Source of the DNA: Rhipicephalus microplus
Taxonomy: Eukaryota > Arthropoda > Arachnida > Ixodida > Ixodidae
Assembly (NCBI RefSeq): GCF_043290135.1
Contig: NC_134705.1
Span: 55,715,271-55,779,270 of the forward strand
Reading direction: 5' to 3'
Length of the DNA stretch: 64,000 nucleotides
The notes below the pieces were generated by a model. It saw nothing but the letters and a program-made list of their open reading frames with translations. It was not told the origin of the DNA and did no database searches. Shown here piece after piece: positions 24,378 to 36,145 of this stretch. Position 1 is the stretch's first letter. The number at the start of each line of letters is the position of its first letter. Position numbers and translations under genes: made by a program.

Positions 24378-25880
24378 TTAATATTTATGCATTTATTTAT
24401 TTATTTCGTAATACTGTCAGCCCTCTCTTGAGGGCTCTTACAGGGAGGGTACAGCCAAATATAAACCAACCATAATACATCTATGCTAAATAGTAGCGCA
24501 ATCAATAATACATGTGTAACATTTTTCAAATAGGCAAAGACTGCCTGCATTTACAGCAATGCCTGGCTACGCACTACAAGGCTTAAACACAGCTGGGAAA
24601 AAGAAAACAAAAAAACTCAAGCCAAGGAATCTTGCAGACTTATCATCTGGCAGCTCCATCACACAAATACATGTCCAACAATTTTTCGATTAGGCCAAGA
24701 TCGCTTGCATTTAATACAATGCCTGGCAACGCATTTCAAAGCTCAATCACAGCTGAAAAAAAAATAACGAAACACATCACTCCGACAAGAGTACGGTACT
24801 AAAACACAGTCGTGATTAACCAGGCTGCTTCATTTCCCTGGCACTTTTAGGTACAAATCTTTGTTGATTTTTAGTTATCCTGGCAGTATCCTGAAAAGTG
24901 CTTTCAATGGGTTCTTTTGTCTTCATGCCTCAAGTGATTCCAGTTCACAGGACTCCACCACTTGCGTGACAGAATACTGCCGGCGATGATTCGGGCATAT
25001 GAAGCGGACGGCATGGCGCTGAAATTTTCTAATTTTGTTTTCAGGCTGTGTTGATGCGGACTCCACACGACTGAGGCTCATTCTAGTAGTGGTTTAACGA
25101 AGATTTTGTAAGCTACAAGTTTTACATTTCGCGTAGCTTCATGTAGTTTTTGTCTTAAGAAACCTTTCGCTTTCAGGCACACATTCTCTACGTATGTATG
25201 CCATGCCCAAATTTTCAGTAAGTGTGACTCCTAAAGATATAAATTGGTTAGCATGGAGGAGTAAATTCCCGTCAATACAATATTGAAAGGGCATAATGCC
25301 TGTTTTTTAGTCATACGTGTATATGTTATTTTTTTGTAGTATACTGTGATATTCCTTAGGTTACAGCAGTGGCTGAATTTTTCCGAGCAATGACTAATGC
25401 TAACTTCATCGTGCTTGCTCGTCACAGTAGAATAAATTAACCAGTCATCTGCAAAAAGTTTCACCCGTATCGGGTGTTCAACCACTGAAAAGATGTCGTT
25501 CATATATATCAGAAATAACAAAGGGCCCAATGCAGAACCCTGGGGAACACCCGAGAACACTTCGAGTGAATGTGACTAGTTATCAATTAAATTTACTGTC
25601 TGTGTTCGGTGTTTCAAGTATTCTCTTATCCAAGTTACTTCTTGAAGCTTAAAAATTCGCTTATCATGAGTCACTTTATTAAAAGCCTTTGCAAAGTCTA
25701 TACAAGCGACTTCAATTTGTTGCTTATTGTATAAGGCTGCCGCAAAATTATGAACATCTTTGATAAACTGTGTAATTTTCAATAGTCCAGCTCGGAAGTT
25801 ATGCTGGAATGAATATAAGAATTTGCTCTCTTCAAGAAATTGTGAAATGTGTTTTGCGATGATGTGCTTCGAAATGTTGC
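24346..25880 (-). pseudogene. Decayed LINE, RT domain and 3' end (CR1/Jockey-like)
   Basis: The minus-strand frame at 25,576-25,880 gives RT segments ISKHIIAKHISQFLEESKF and ACIDFAKAFNKVTH. 25,231-25,560 continues with GVPQGSALGPLLFLIYMNDI and KLFADDWLIYST, which include the catalytic ADD box. Around 24.85-25.1 kb more diverged thumb-region code follows. The element ends in a 3' region with (TTTA)n and (TAA)n repeats at 24,346-24,400. The 3' region resembles that of the LINE at 40.2 kb, so the two are probably one family. There is no endonuclease, and frames are interrupted. No RNase H is seen, unlike the other LINE type here. Confidence 0.8.
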
Positions 25881-25892
25881 AACTAACACATG

Positions 25893-26150
<258 letters not shown>

Positions 26151-26156
<6 letters not shown>

Positions 26157-26290
26157 GTGGTTTTTGCTGACGGTAACAGGGCATAGTGGGACATGCCCCG
26201 AAAGGACGCCTCGGACTGAAGTTGAAGAGGTTGACGTTGTTGATTAGCTGCGTCGTGGCGGCAAACTGTGTAGTGCTATTTCCACGTAAC
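26151..26290 (+). repeat. E0 5' LTR
   Basis: 140 bp from TATTATGTGG to CCACGTAACA, aligning along its length with 35,985-36,125 (GGTTTTTGCTGACGG vs GGTTTCGGCTGACGG, shared GGTTGACGTTGTTG and TATTTCCACGTAACA). Its first bases merge with the preceding (ATT)n tract. Confidence 0.85.
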
Positions 26291-26295
26291 AATTT

Positions 26296-26310
26296 TGTGG
26301 AGATGCGGGA
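26296..26310 (+). promoter_or_regulatory. E0 primer-binding-site candidate
   Basis: TGGAGATGCGGGATA begins 5 nt after the LTR. It resembles the E1 site (TGGAGGTGCTGGGA). TGG would pair with the CCA end of a tRNA, but I could not assign the tRNA. Confidence 0.4.
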
Positions 26311-26429
26311 TACCTTTTTATTGGCGGAGCTACGCAGTGGACACCTCCTTCAGTCTGCTGCCAAGGCTCCTTGTGAAGATACGCCTTCACCACCTACCTC
26401 GGCAACGACAGCAACTTGGTAAGTCGCCC

Positions 26430-27530
26430 TAACACAACCCCGTGATCCCGGTACATTTACTGGAGAGGACAACGCGAATGTGGACAAGTGGCTCATGTTC
26501 GAGCACGTCAGCAAGCAATATGGCTGTGGCCCAACCGCTATGCTTGCGAATGTCATATTCTATCTAGACCTCTTGCATTTGGCTTGAGACCCACAAGCAC
26601 AAAGTCACAAGCTGGGAAATGTTTAAATAACTGCTCCGCGATCTTTCTCGCAACCCGTTTGGTCAACAGCCTGATGCCCAAAAGCAATCGTTCTTATGTT
26701 CACAGACTTCCTACGAGCCCCACTTATGTTAAAGACGTCTTAGCCTTGTGTCAAAGACCGATCCCAAAATCACTGAGGTTGACAAGATATCGCACATTTC
26801 GAAATGAATCGCTAACGATGCGTTCAATCTGGTTGTCTTTACAAACGTAACGACCATCGAAGCTGTAATTACAGAGTGTCGTCGTCTCGAGCAGGCGAAG
26901 AGTCGACGCATTTTGCACCAGTTCAAGCACCTACCCGATACCGCTGCAACGTCCTCTTGCGAAGCCACTCCTAGAACCAAAGACGTGACGCGCATCATCC
27001 TACGTGAACTCCAGACTGCATACGCGGCTGCCAACAAACCGACATTGCCCGACCCCTCTACGCTAGCTGCCTTTTTGATTAATGCTGTTTTCCGCCAGGA
27101 ATTCCCTAACCTGACGCTGACGCTCCTGTTTGCTGTATCTACCACGGATAATACTGATCCCTCGATAGCTTCTGTGGACATGAGACGTCGCCGCCCGTAC
27201 TCTATTCGAACCAGAAACCCGTCTGAATGGCGAACAGCTGATGATAAGCCAATCTGCTTCCACTGTGGTCGCGCGGGACACATCGCTCGTTACTGCCGCA
27301 GCCAGTGGCCATCTATCCCTTCTGGCTCGTATCCCGTTTACAGTAACTCATTGCGGCCACCAAACCACCGTTATCCGACCCGCACTGTGTCTACAGCATT
27401 TACTGCCCCTGAGGACCACGGCCATCCTGTCCCGACGTCGCCGCCATCTCAAAGCCGCCCTTCTCGTTCAATTACGCACCATCGCTCTCCCTCGCCGTCA
27501 TTTAACCGCCGCATGTCTTCGGAAAACTAG
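26430..27530 (+). pseudogene. E0 gag remnant
   Basis: In the first part one frame reads DPGTFTGEDNANVDKW followed by LANVIFYLD, the capsid-like start shared with E1 and E2 gag. Frameshifts and stops follow. From 26,913 a single frame runs to the end and includes a CCHC zinc knuckle, CFHCGRAGHIARYC, at about 27,256-27,297. The frame ends in GGAAAAC-TAG at 27,521-27,530, a frameshift-like site followed by a stem (see findings). Confidence 0.85.
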
Positions 27531-27559
27531 GCTGCGCAGCTTCTGGAGGTGAAGCTGCC

Positions 27560-29556
27560 CAGTTGACCTTACTCGAAAATCCTCCGTCGCCCTTACGTTT
27601 GAACCGGAACACCTTTAAATATAGGTTGGTGGCACGCCTGTTGAAGCTTTGATTAATACGGGTGCTCGTCTCTATTATGAGTTCACATTTTCGTCGTCGC
27701 ATGAAAAATGTCCTGGCGCCTCCCGCCTCCCTTGGCCAGTGTCTTGCAAGTTGCAGATGGCATGAGAGTCCCTGTCGTCGGTATGTGCACAGATCAACTT
27801 ATTGTAGCCGATCCTCTAGTGGTCGCTCTTTTTACCGCCCTTGCAACATGCCCCCACGACCTCATACTAGGCCTCGATTTGCTTGCCGCCAATTCTGCTC
27901 TGATTGATTGCTCCGTTGGCGTGCTCCGCCTTGAACTGCCACAAATCAGTGACGCGCCGTACCAATCTACATGCACATTACAATGCAGCAAATTTGTTCA
28001 CATGCCCTCCAAAACTGTGACGTATGTCAATTTCCCGTACTCACCAGCTGTGCCCGATAGTGACTATTGCGGTACGCCTCTCACCGACGTACTCATTGCG
28101 CATAATGTTGCAGTTCTCTACACAGTGCTCAGCATCACAGCTAACAACTTGTCTACCACTAGTATATTTCGGCTACATGGATCAAGTGCTTCCACAAGGC
28201 ATTTCTGTAGCCCACCTTTGTCTGTTGCTCGATTTAAAAATGGAAGTGCTTACCTTAGACACCCTTGTTCCAACGCAGCGCACACCTCTCGTAGCACATT
28301 TGGGCAGCTGTCAGATTGTATAAATGATCACCACTGATCTTCCACCTCCTCGAGTTGAAGCCCTACGGCGTCCTCTCGAGGCCTACCAGATATTTTCGAT
28401 TTTAGCGACCGACCTTTAGAGCAGGCGTCCTTTGTCCAGCATCGCATACACACAGGTGATGCCTGTTCACCGACGTCCCTACAGAGTGTCTGCTTTTGAG
28501 CGGAGCATCATTCAGAAAGAAGTGAACAAGATGCTAGCAATGGGCATTATTGAAACAACCTCCCGTCGCTGGGCAGTCCCGGTGGTTTTAGTTAAAAACA
28601 AATACGGATCATGGCGATTTTGTGTGGACTATTGCCACCTTAACCACATCACAAACAAAGACGCCTAACCTCTGCGATGAATTGACGACGCTTTTCATTG
28701 CCTCCATGGTGCTACCTACTTTTCTTCCATTGACCTTTGTTCTGGTTATGGGCATATTGCTGTCGACACTAAGGACTGAGAGAAGATGGCTTTTGTAACA
28801 CCTGGTGGCATCCATCAATGCAAGGTCATGCCTTTCGGCTTATGTAGCGCCCCTGCCACCATCGAACGAATGATGGACTCCCTGCTCCATGAATTCAAGT
28901 GGTCTACGCGTCTTTGGTATCTAGATGACGTAACTGTGTAAACTTTCACTTTTGAAGCGCACCTTCAGAGACTTTCCTGAATTATTGATCTATTCTGCCT
29001 CGCCGGCCTTCAAAAGCATTCATCCAAGTACCGATCCGGTTGCCACCGCATTACAATACTTGAGCATATTGTTGACGCTAACGCCGTGCATCCCGACCGA
29101 GAAAAAGTTCGAGCTGTGAAGAACTTTCCTGTGTCAAAAACCGCCCAAGATGTCCGCAACATTACGGGGCTCTGCTGCTACTTTGAACATTTCATCAAGA
29201 ACTTTGCGGAGATAGCTTGGCCCCTGATAAATTTACTAAACCCAGATGAGACCTTTACCTGGGATCCCTCGCAAGCAGCCGCTTTCTTCAATTTCACCAT
29301 TTTGCCCACTTCCTCTCCTGGTCTGGCTCACTCCGACCCTACTGCACCAACCGAAGTCCGCACCGATGCCACTGGTTAAGGAATAGGTTCTGTGTTTGCT
29401 CAGTGACAACGCGGGCAGCATTGCGTGATAGCTTATGCCAGCAGGCTGCTGTCCCCCTCTGAGCGAAATTATTCTATCACAGAGCGCGAATGCCTAGCAC
29501 TGGTGGGGGCAGTTGCAAAGTTTTGCCTTTACCTTTACGACCAAACACTTATATAT
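27560..29556 (+). pseudogene. E0 pol remnant (protease, RT, start of RNase H)
   Basis: The protease motif reads LINTGA near 27.65 kb, Asn replacing the catalytic Asp. RT runs from HRPYRVSAFERSII (28.45 kb) through FCVDYCHLNHIT and MPFGLCSAPATIERMMD to the still intact YLDD box near 28.92 kb. RNase H begins EVRTDATG near 29.36 kb, where the usual HTDA is changed. At least six stops and several frameshifts break it. It ends abruptly at the E1 insertion. Confidence 0.88.
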
Positions 29557-29729
29557 TGACGCGTGTGTACTGGTGGACCAAAACAACAATAAGGGGATTT
29601 GGCGGACACCAGGTAGTGGAGCTCTGGCTGATTGAAGATAAAGAAGGCGATCTTGCTGTTCGGCTGCTGAGAGTCGCTGTGTGAACGTTTATACGTTTAT
29701 CTGCCTTTGGTTCGCGCTGCACCGCGACA
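29557..29729 (+). repeat. E1 5' LTR (173 bp)
   Basis: TG...CA ends. It is identical to 34,863-35,035 except one base (TTTATCTGCC here, TTTATCAGCC there). Unusually short for a gypsy LTR. The gag frame is open back into it. Confidence 0.95.
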
Positions 29730-29730
29730 C

Positions 29731-29747
29731 TGGTGGAGGTGCTGGGA
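29731..29747 (+). promoter_or_regulatory. E1 primer-binding-site candidate
   Basis: TGGTGGAGGTGCTGGGA starts one base after the LTR. Its reverse complement TCCCAGCACCTCCACCA ends in CCA like a mature tRNA. The tRNA species was not identified. Confidence 0.55.
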
Positions 29748-29914
29748 CGCAACCCTACCTAATGCTCCATACTACCACTGGGAGCCGTTCATCGAGCTCG
29801 GACGCATTGTCACCCATTGCAACTCCCGTGCACCGGTTCAGTCGGCGGCTGATAGGCCTCGCTCCAGAGTTCACGCCTTCCACGGAACCTCGCATGTGCC
29901 GATTACCTCTACAA

Positions 29915-31255
29915 ATGGCCAACGCCAGTCCGCAACCAGCGCCCCAAGGCCCCCCGCCAACACAGCCTTCACAGGTAACCATCTTTCAACCACTGGTTCC
30001 ATATCACTTTAGTGGCGGCGCCCATGAAGACGTGGACGACTGGCTTGAGCACTACGAGCGTGTCGCCAAGATTAATCTGTGGCCTGAACAAGAAAAGCTC
30101 TCACGCGCCTATTTCTACCTTGACGGCGGTGCGAAAATATGGTATCAGAACAGAGAATCCAGTCTGTTAACTTGGGGCGACTTCCGACAACAGCTTGTCG
30201 ATACGTTCACCAATGTCGATCGACGCGACCGTGCGCAGCAGCTATTGGAGCTACGGGTTCAAAAACCCAATGAAAGCGTTTCTATGTTTGCTGAAGATAT
30301 GACTCGTCTTTTTCGTCGAGCTGACTCGAACATGAGTGAAGATAGGAAGTTGAGCTACATCATGCGCGGCGTTAAGGAGCAACTTTTCGCCGGGCTACTG
30401 CGCCATCCTCCAAGTACCGTAGTTGACTTCATCAAGGAGGCTACGGCTATCGAGCGGGCGCTCCATCAACGATGCAGGCAGTATCATCGAATGTCTAGCA
30501 GCGCCCCAATCAATGCTGCCGCCATACCTGAGGATCAAAGCTCCCTGCGAGACCTCATTAGGGAGATAGTTCGCGAAGAACTTCAAAAGTTCCGGAATCC
30601 GGTTGCTCAAACCCCCGTTGCGTCCGTCGCTGAACTGGTACGCGACGAAATCCGCCACGCCTTTTCTACCGCTGGTCCTGGTGACGAGCACCGTCCCATG
30701 AGCTATGCCGATGCTCTGCGACGTTCACCATCTGGTACATCGCCGCCATATCACCCAGTGCCGACGGCCCCTTGGTCACCGCGGCAAGAGCAGACCCTGA
30801 GCCGACCGCCAAGCCAACCGACGTACCACCAGGCGTCCACAGCAGCACCATGGACATCGTCGCAAGAAGGGAGGCTCAGACGTCCACCACTCCGAAGAAC
30901 AGACGCGTGGCGCACAATCGATCGACGTCCACTATGCTTCAACTGCGGAGGTGCAGGTCATATTGCCCGTCATTGCTGGCACCGCAATGATTCGTTCCGC
31001 CCACTTCGAACATGGTCTGACGATCGACGTGTGAACGAAGAATACATACCCCGCCGGGAGGACGCCTCTTTCCATGGAGCTCGTTCTCACTTTTACGAAT
31101 ACCGTACTTCTGACGAGGAGGCAATACCTACCTGCCAGCCAGGTTTGGGACGTCAATCCCGCTCTCCTTCTCCCGCTCATTCACCTTCGTCACACCGACG
31201 TACCTCCGCGGACCTTAACGCAAGAAGGTCACCCAGCCCGCGACGGGGAAACTGA
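29915..31255 (+). CDS. gag: E1 Gag (capsid/nucleocapsid)
   Basis: About 446 residues from the ATG at 29,915. The frame is open from 29,681, inside the LTR, with other Met codons at 29,762 and 29,894. I chose the one nearest the conserved domain, as in E2 gag. The capsid-like region starts FSGGAHEDVDDWLEHYERVA and continues through FYLDGGAKIWY and a helical segment to about residue 190. A Pro/Ser/Arg-rich linker follows. The nucleocapsid zinc knuckle CFNCGGAGHIARHC (CX2CX4HX4C) lies near 30,940-30,981. The protein packages element RNA in cytoplasmic particles. It ends RRGN, and the codons GGA AAC form the last part of a slippery heptamer directly before TGA. Confidence 0.93.
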   Translation: MANASPQPAPQGPPPTQPSQVTIFQPLVPYHFSGGAHEDVDDWLEHYERVAKINLWPEQEKLSRAYFYLDGGAKIWYQNRESSLLTWGDFRQQLVDTFTNVDRRDRAQQLLELRVQKPNESVSMFAEDMTRLFRRADSNMSEDRKLSYIMRGVKEQLFAGLLRHPPSTVVDFIKEATAIERALHQRCRQYHRMSSSAPINAAAIPEDQSSLRDLIREIVREELQKFRNPVAQTPVASVAELVRDEIRHAFSTAGPGDEHRPMSYADALRRSPSGTSPPYHPVPTAPWSPRQEQTLSRPPSQPTYHQASTAAPWTSSQEGRLRRPPLRRTDAWRTIDRRPLCFNCGGAGHIARHCWHRNDSFRPLRTWSDDRRVNEEYIPRREDASFHGARSHFYEYRTSDEEAIPTCQPGLGRQSRSPSPAHSPSSHRRTSADLNARRSPSPRRGN

Positions 31256-31313
31256 GGGCGGCGACCTCCGGGGGTAAGGTTGCAGGCCATGAAGATGACG
31301 ACGAAAAGCCCCC
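31246..31313 (+). promoter_or_regulatory. E1 gag-pol -1 frameshift signal (slippery site and pseudoknot)
   Basis: The heptamer GGGAAAC (31,246-31,252) is in the gag frame as G GGA AAC and is followed at once by the gag TGA. A -1 slip gives GGG AAA CTG and enters the pol frame, which is open across this point. After an 8-nt spacer, GCGACCT (31,261-31,267) pairs with AGGTTGC (31,277-31,283, one G-U pair). The 9-nt loop contains GGGGGT (31,270-31,275), which can pair with GCCCCC at 31,308-31,313 to close an H-type pseudoknot. Function is inferred, not shown. Confidence 0.8.
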
Positions 31314-34300
31314 ATTACACGACGCTGTAAATTCGACAAGACGTGAGAGCGACGACATTGTGACCGCTGACCTGAGTGTTTTTCTTGACGGCCAGAAAGT
31401 AACAGCCTTAGTCGACACCGGTGCCGACTTTTCTATCATCAGTCAGGACCTCGCCATGCGCCTCAAGAAAGTGAAGACACCGTGGACAGGCCCTCAAATA
31501 AGGACGGCAGGTGGTCAGTTATTGATGCCCTCTGGAAGATGCACAGCGAGAATGGACATAGGAGGTTCTTCTTTTGTTGCGTCGTTCGTCGTTCTCGCCG
31601 CATGCTGCAAGGATCTAATTATTGGTATGGACTTCTTACGAGAGTACGGCGCCGTCATCAATATCCCAGACAGTTTGATTACATTCCGCAACAGTTCGGG
31701 CGCACCTGATTGTACACAGGCGCGACCGAATCAATTGCGTCTAACTGATGACGATGTGGTTCTCCCTCCACGGTCATGCACGCTTGTTTCTGTGGCAGCC
31801 GCTGTCCAGTTTGACGGCGAAGGAGTAGCAGACCGAATAAGATCGCTCCTCTTCACACACGGCATTTCCGTCGCAAGAGGTATCGTCAGTGTCGCCGCTG
31901 GACGCACGGACTTGCTTCTGACAAATTTTAGTGATGAGCGCCGGCACCTTCCAAAAGGCATGGCCGTCGCTTACTTCGACGATATCACAGACGCAGAAGG
32001 CTGCTTGGCAGTAGTCGACGAGGCACCAAAACTTGATTCGACACCAGTTCTTGACGTTAGCACTACCTTGCCTAAGAACGAGCGAAAGAGGCTTCTTCAG
32101 CTACTGGCCGAATTCAAAGACTGCTTTTCGACAACATCAAGAGTTGGCCGCTCGCCTCTAACCAAGCATCGGATAATTACCGAGGACATGGCAAGACCAA
32201 TTCACCAAAACCCCTATCGCGTGGCTGCAAAAGAACGCGAAGTGATACAAGAGCAAGTCGACAATATGCTAGAAGATGACGTCATTCAGCCCTCAAAAAG
32301 CCCCTGGGCGTCACCTGTAGTCCTCGTTAAAAAAAAAGATGGCAGCCTGCGCTTCTGTGTAGATTACCGAAAACTCAATCAGGTGACAAAGAGAGATGTG
32401 TATCCACTTCCTCGTATAGATGACTCTCTCGACAGACTTCGACATGCTCGTTACTTGTCATCGATGGACTTAAGGAGTGGGTATTGGCAAATCGAGGTAG
32501 ACCCAAGAGACCACGAGAAGACTGCTTTTGTGACACCAGATGGCTTATATGAATTTAAAGTCTTGCCCTTTGGTTTATGTTCAGCGCCTGCTACCTTTCA
32601 AAGACTTATGGATACCGTACTTTCTGGGTTGAAGTGGAAAACCTGCTTGGTCTACCTTGATGATGTCGTAGTTTTCGCCGCAACATTTGACCAGCATCTT
32701 GAAAGACTTGAGGCAGTTTTACAAGCCATACGGTCTGCGGGCTTGACGTTGAAGCCTGAAAAATGCCACTTTTGCTATGAAGAGCTGCAATTTCTTGGCC
32801 ACGTTGTCAGTCACGCAGGCGTTCGTCCTGATCCTGAAAAGATCGCAGCTGTTGCACAGTTCCCAGTGCCGACTGATAAGAAGGCTGTCCGACGATTCCT
32901 CGGACTATGTGCGTATTATAGGCGATTCATCGCGGACTTCGCACGCATCGCATCACCGTTGACCCGCCTCACGAGAGAAGACGTTGCTTTCCAATGGAGC
33001 AACGAAGAAGAAGCTGCTTTTAAGAATCTCCGCCAGCGACTACAGACGCCTCCAGTGCTTGCCCACTTTGATGAGAAAGCCCCAACGATGCTACACACGG
33101 ATGCCAGCAATATTGGTTTGGGAGCTGTGCTTGTGCAGCTGCAAGAGGGCACAGAAAGAGTAATTGCCTATGCAAGCCGAACACTAACACGCGCTGAGAC
33201 TAATTACTCGACGACTGAAAAGGAATGCCTCGCCGTGGTATGGGCGGTCACGAAATTTCGCCCGTATATATACGGCCGCCCTTTCAAAGTCATCAGCGAC
33301 CACCACTCACTGTGTTGGTTGACAATTCTTAAAGATCCTACAGGGAGATTAGCGCGTTGGAGTCTCAGGCTGCAGGAGTATGACATGACTGTCGTACACA
33401 AGTCAGGAAAGCGCCACATGGACGCCGACTGTCTATCCCGCTCACCCATTGAATCGGCAACTCTATCCGATGAGGAGGAAACAGCATTTCTCGGTGTGCT
33501 TGACTCAACCGCTTTTACACAGCAACAACGTGGCGACCCTGAGTTACTTGCCCTAATTAATTACCTGGAGGGGAGATTTCAGAAGGCACCAACTGTTTTC
33601 GTAAGAGCGCTGTCATCATTTTGCTTACGGAGCGGAGTACTATACAAAAGAAACTTCTCTTCGACAGGATCTGCGTATTTGCTCGTCATCCCAGCAGCCC
33701 TTCGCTCCGAAGTACTCGAAGCATGCCACAACGAGGTGACTTCAGGCCACTTAGGTTACACAAGAACGTTGGCCAGAGTACGGCAGCGCTACTTCTGGCC
33801 AAGACTGACCGTTGCCGTAAAACACCATGTTCGTACTTGCCTCGACTGCCAGCGACGGAAGTCACCACCGACTAAACCAGCTGGCCTCCTGCAGCCCGTG
33901 CAGGTCCCAAGAACACCATTCGACCAGATTGGCATGGATATTTTGGGCCCACTTCCTACTTCTACTGCTGGGAACCGCTGGGTTATTGTCGCGACTGATT
34001 ACCTTACCCGTTATGCTGAAACAAAGGCTATCCAGAGAGGTACAGCAGCGGAGGTGGCACAATTTTTCATCGAGAACGTTGTCCTGCGGCATGGTACACC
34101 AAGCGTCGTAATCACAGACAGAGGAACCGCATTTACGGCAGCTCTTTTGGAACAAGTCCTCATGCTGAGTGGAACAACCCATCGCAAGACCACCGCCTAC
34201 CACCCGCAAACGAATGGGCTTACAGAGCGTCTGAACAAAATAATTAAAGACATGCTTTCAATGTACGTAGACGTCGAACACAAAAACTGGGACGAAATCT

Positions 34301-34770
34301 TGCCATATATCACGTTTGCATACAACACTGCCAAGCAAGAAACAACCCAGATGACCCCGTTCAGCCTAATTCATGGAAGGGAAGTACGAACCATGTTAGA
34401 TGCGATGCTAGCGCACGAATGCGACGACATCGAACCAGACGCCGAGATGTTTACAGAACGAGCGGAAGAAGCAAGGCAACTAGCACGCCTGCGAATCCAG
34501 CAACAACAAGAATACGACGCGAGCCGCTACAATTCTCGCCGCAGAACAGTCGTTTACCAGACCGGCGACAGAGTATGGGTTTGGACGCCCATACGGAAAC
34601 GAGGACTCTTTGAAAAGCTCCTAAGGAGATACTTTGGCCCATATCTAGTACTGCGACGACTGAGTGATGTTACGTACGAAGTCGTCCCCGACAGTTCATA
34701 TAGTACGAGGGTTCGCCAGCACCGTCCTGAACTAGTTCACGTTGTGCGCATGAAGCCTTATGAAAGGTAG
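31256..34770 (+). CDS. pol: E1 Pol polyprotein (protease, RT, RNase H, integrase)
   Basis: Intact frame, read after a -1 shift at 31,252. Counting from the GTG codon at 31,360: aspartic protease DTGAD at residue 19; reverse transcriptase with FCVDYRKLN, LPFGLCSAPATFQR and catalytic YLDD at residue 432 (32,653-32,664); RNase H starting LHTDASNIGLGAVL; integrase with an HHCC zinc finger (GHLGYTR to CLDCQRRK) and catalytic D860, D920 and E956, a D-x59-D-x35-E arrangement; then a GPY/F module (RRYFGPYLVLRRL). No chromodomain and no envelope follow. It ends KPYER and TAG, 75 bp before the polypurine tract. All catalytic residues I can identify are present, so it is probably functional. It converts the element RNA to DNA and integrates it. 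Confidence 0.95.
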
Positions 34771-34845
34771 TGACTGCGCAAGACACTTCTTAAAGAACAG
34801 ACAAAAAAAACTGCACTACTGGTTTAGCATCGGGGCGACGCTCAT

Positions 34846-34862
34846 CAAGAGGGGGGGGCAAA
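34846..34862 (+). promoter_or_regulatory. E1 polypurine tract
   Basis: AAGAGGGGGGGGCAAA lies immediately upstream of the 3' LTR, the expected plus-strand priming site of an LTR retrotransposon. Confidence 0.8.
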
Positions 34863-35156
<294 letters not shown>

Positions 35157-35204
35157 GTGGGAGTAATAATTCAATAAGCCAGTTAGTCTTCGTGAAGGTA
35201 TGAG

Positions 35205-35307
35205 ATATGGCACAACGGGAGCGTTGTCAACAAGGATAAATATATTTTTCTACTGTTGGGAATTAAATATATTTATCCTTCTTGACAACGTTCCCGTTGT
35301 GCCATAT
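35205..35307. repeat. Foldback repeat, 43-bp arms
   Basis: Arms 35,205-35,247 and 35,265-35,307 are inverted copies with two mismatches (ATATGGCACAACGGGAGCGT vs its complement) around a 17-nt loop. A (TA)n run follows to about 35,350. It is non-coding. Confidence 0.9.
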
Positions 35308-35316
35308 ATATATATA

Positions 35317-35350
<34 letters not shown>

Positions 35351-35351
<1 letters not shown>

Positions 35352-35747
35352 TAAAAAGCGGAGGACGGGCCCAACAAAACTTTTTATTTTTCCTACGTTT
35401 CAGCCAGGGACCGGCCTTCCCCAGGGAAAACAGGATACAAAAATGCGTTTTTCTTAAATAGGCATGGTATATCAAGGGCACCTGACACGTGAACTATCAC
35501 TATCACACACTATCTACTGTGACGGAGCGAGTAATGAACAGCAGAGAATGTCAAAGCAATGTCAAATAAAGATTATGAGAATGCATGAACGGTGTGTAAA
35601 TCAAGTAGATCCCATGGATTGCAGTTTAAAAAGAACAGTAATATCTACAAACAAAACTATCAAACCCATACAGGAAATCACAGGCACAAAAAAGACGAAA
35701 AATTATAGCAGGAAACGTTGAAATGGAACAAGATGTGTTAACAAGAT
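35351..35747. other. Unclassified sequence between foldback repeat and E0 pol end
   Basis: Contains GGAGGACGGGCCCAAC and ACGTTTCAGCCAGGGACCGG..TTCCCCAGGG, which look like part of a dispersed repeat. It has no recognisable coding motif and replaces the part of E0 that should encode integrase. Confidence 0.4.
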
Positions 35748-35957
35748 TGGGTAGATGCGATGTGCAGGCTTTTCAGAAAAGCTTCTTTTTAGTTTCAGGG
35801 GCCCATACCACGTGCTTAGGCGGCTGACTGACACTACATACGAAACTGTTCCTGATGATCCATCAACATTTTCTACTCTGTTGTCCTGCGACGTCGTCCA
35901 CGTATCAAGGCTCAAGCGTTGCCACACTACTTCTGCTGTGGCCCCGTATGCTCACTG
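35748..35957 (+). pseudogene. E0 pol C-terminus
   Basis: The frame reads FSEKLLFSFRGPYHVLRRL, the GPY/F module after integrase, then DTTYETVPDD and VVHVSRLK. It is collinear with the end of E1 pol (FEKLLRRYFGPYLVLRRL). It ends about 27 bp before the E0 3' LTR. It shows that E0 once had a full pol. Confidence 0.85.
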
Positions 35958-35984
35958 AGTCGGCGCTTTTGCCACCTAGGGTTA

Positions 35985-36125
35985 TGTTACGTGGTTTCGG
36001 CTGACGGTAACAGCGCATAATGGGACATAGCCTAAAAGGGCGCCTCAGACTGCAGGTGAAGAGGTTGACGTTGTTGTTGATCTGTGTTGTGGCTACGAAC
36101 TGTCCACTGTTATTTCCACGTAACA
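35985..36125 (+). repeat. E0 3' LTR (141 bp)
   Basis: Starts TGTTACGTGG and ends CCACGTAACA, a perfect 10-bp terminal inverted repeat. It aligns with 26,151-26,290. Confidence 0.88.
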
Positions 36126-36145
36126 ATATTATTAATAGTGATACA

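Noticed and set aside
34771..34845. Envelope gene in E1 (would make it an errantivirus-like element)
   Set aside because: Only 75 bp separate the pol stop from the polypurine tract. No frame fits.
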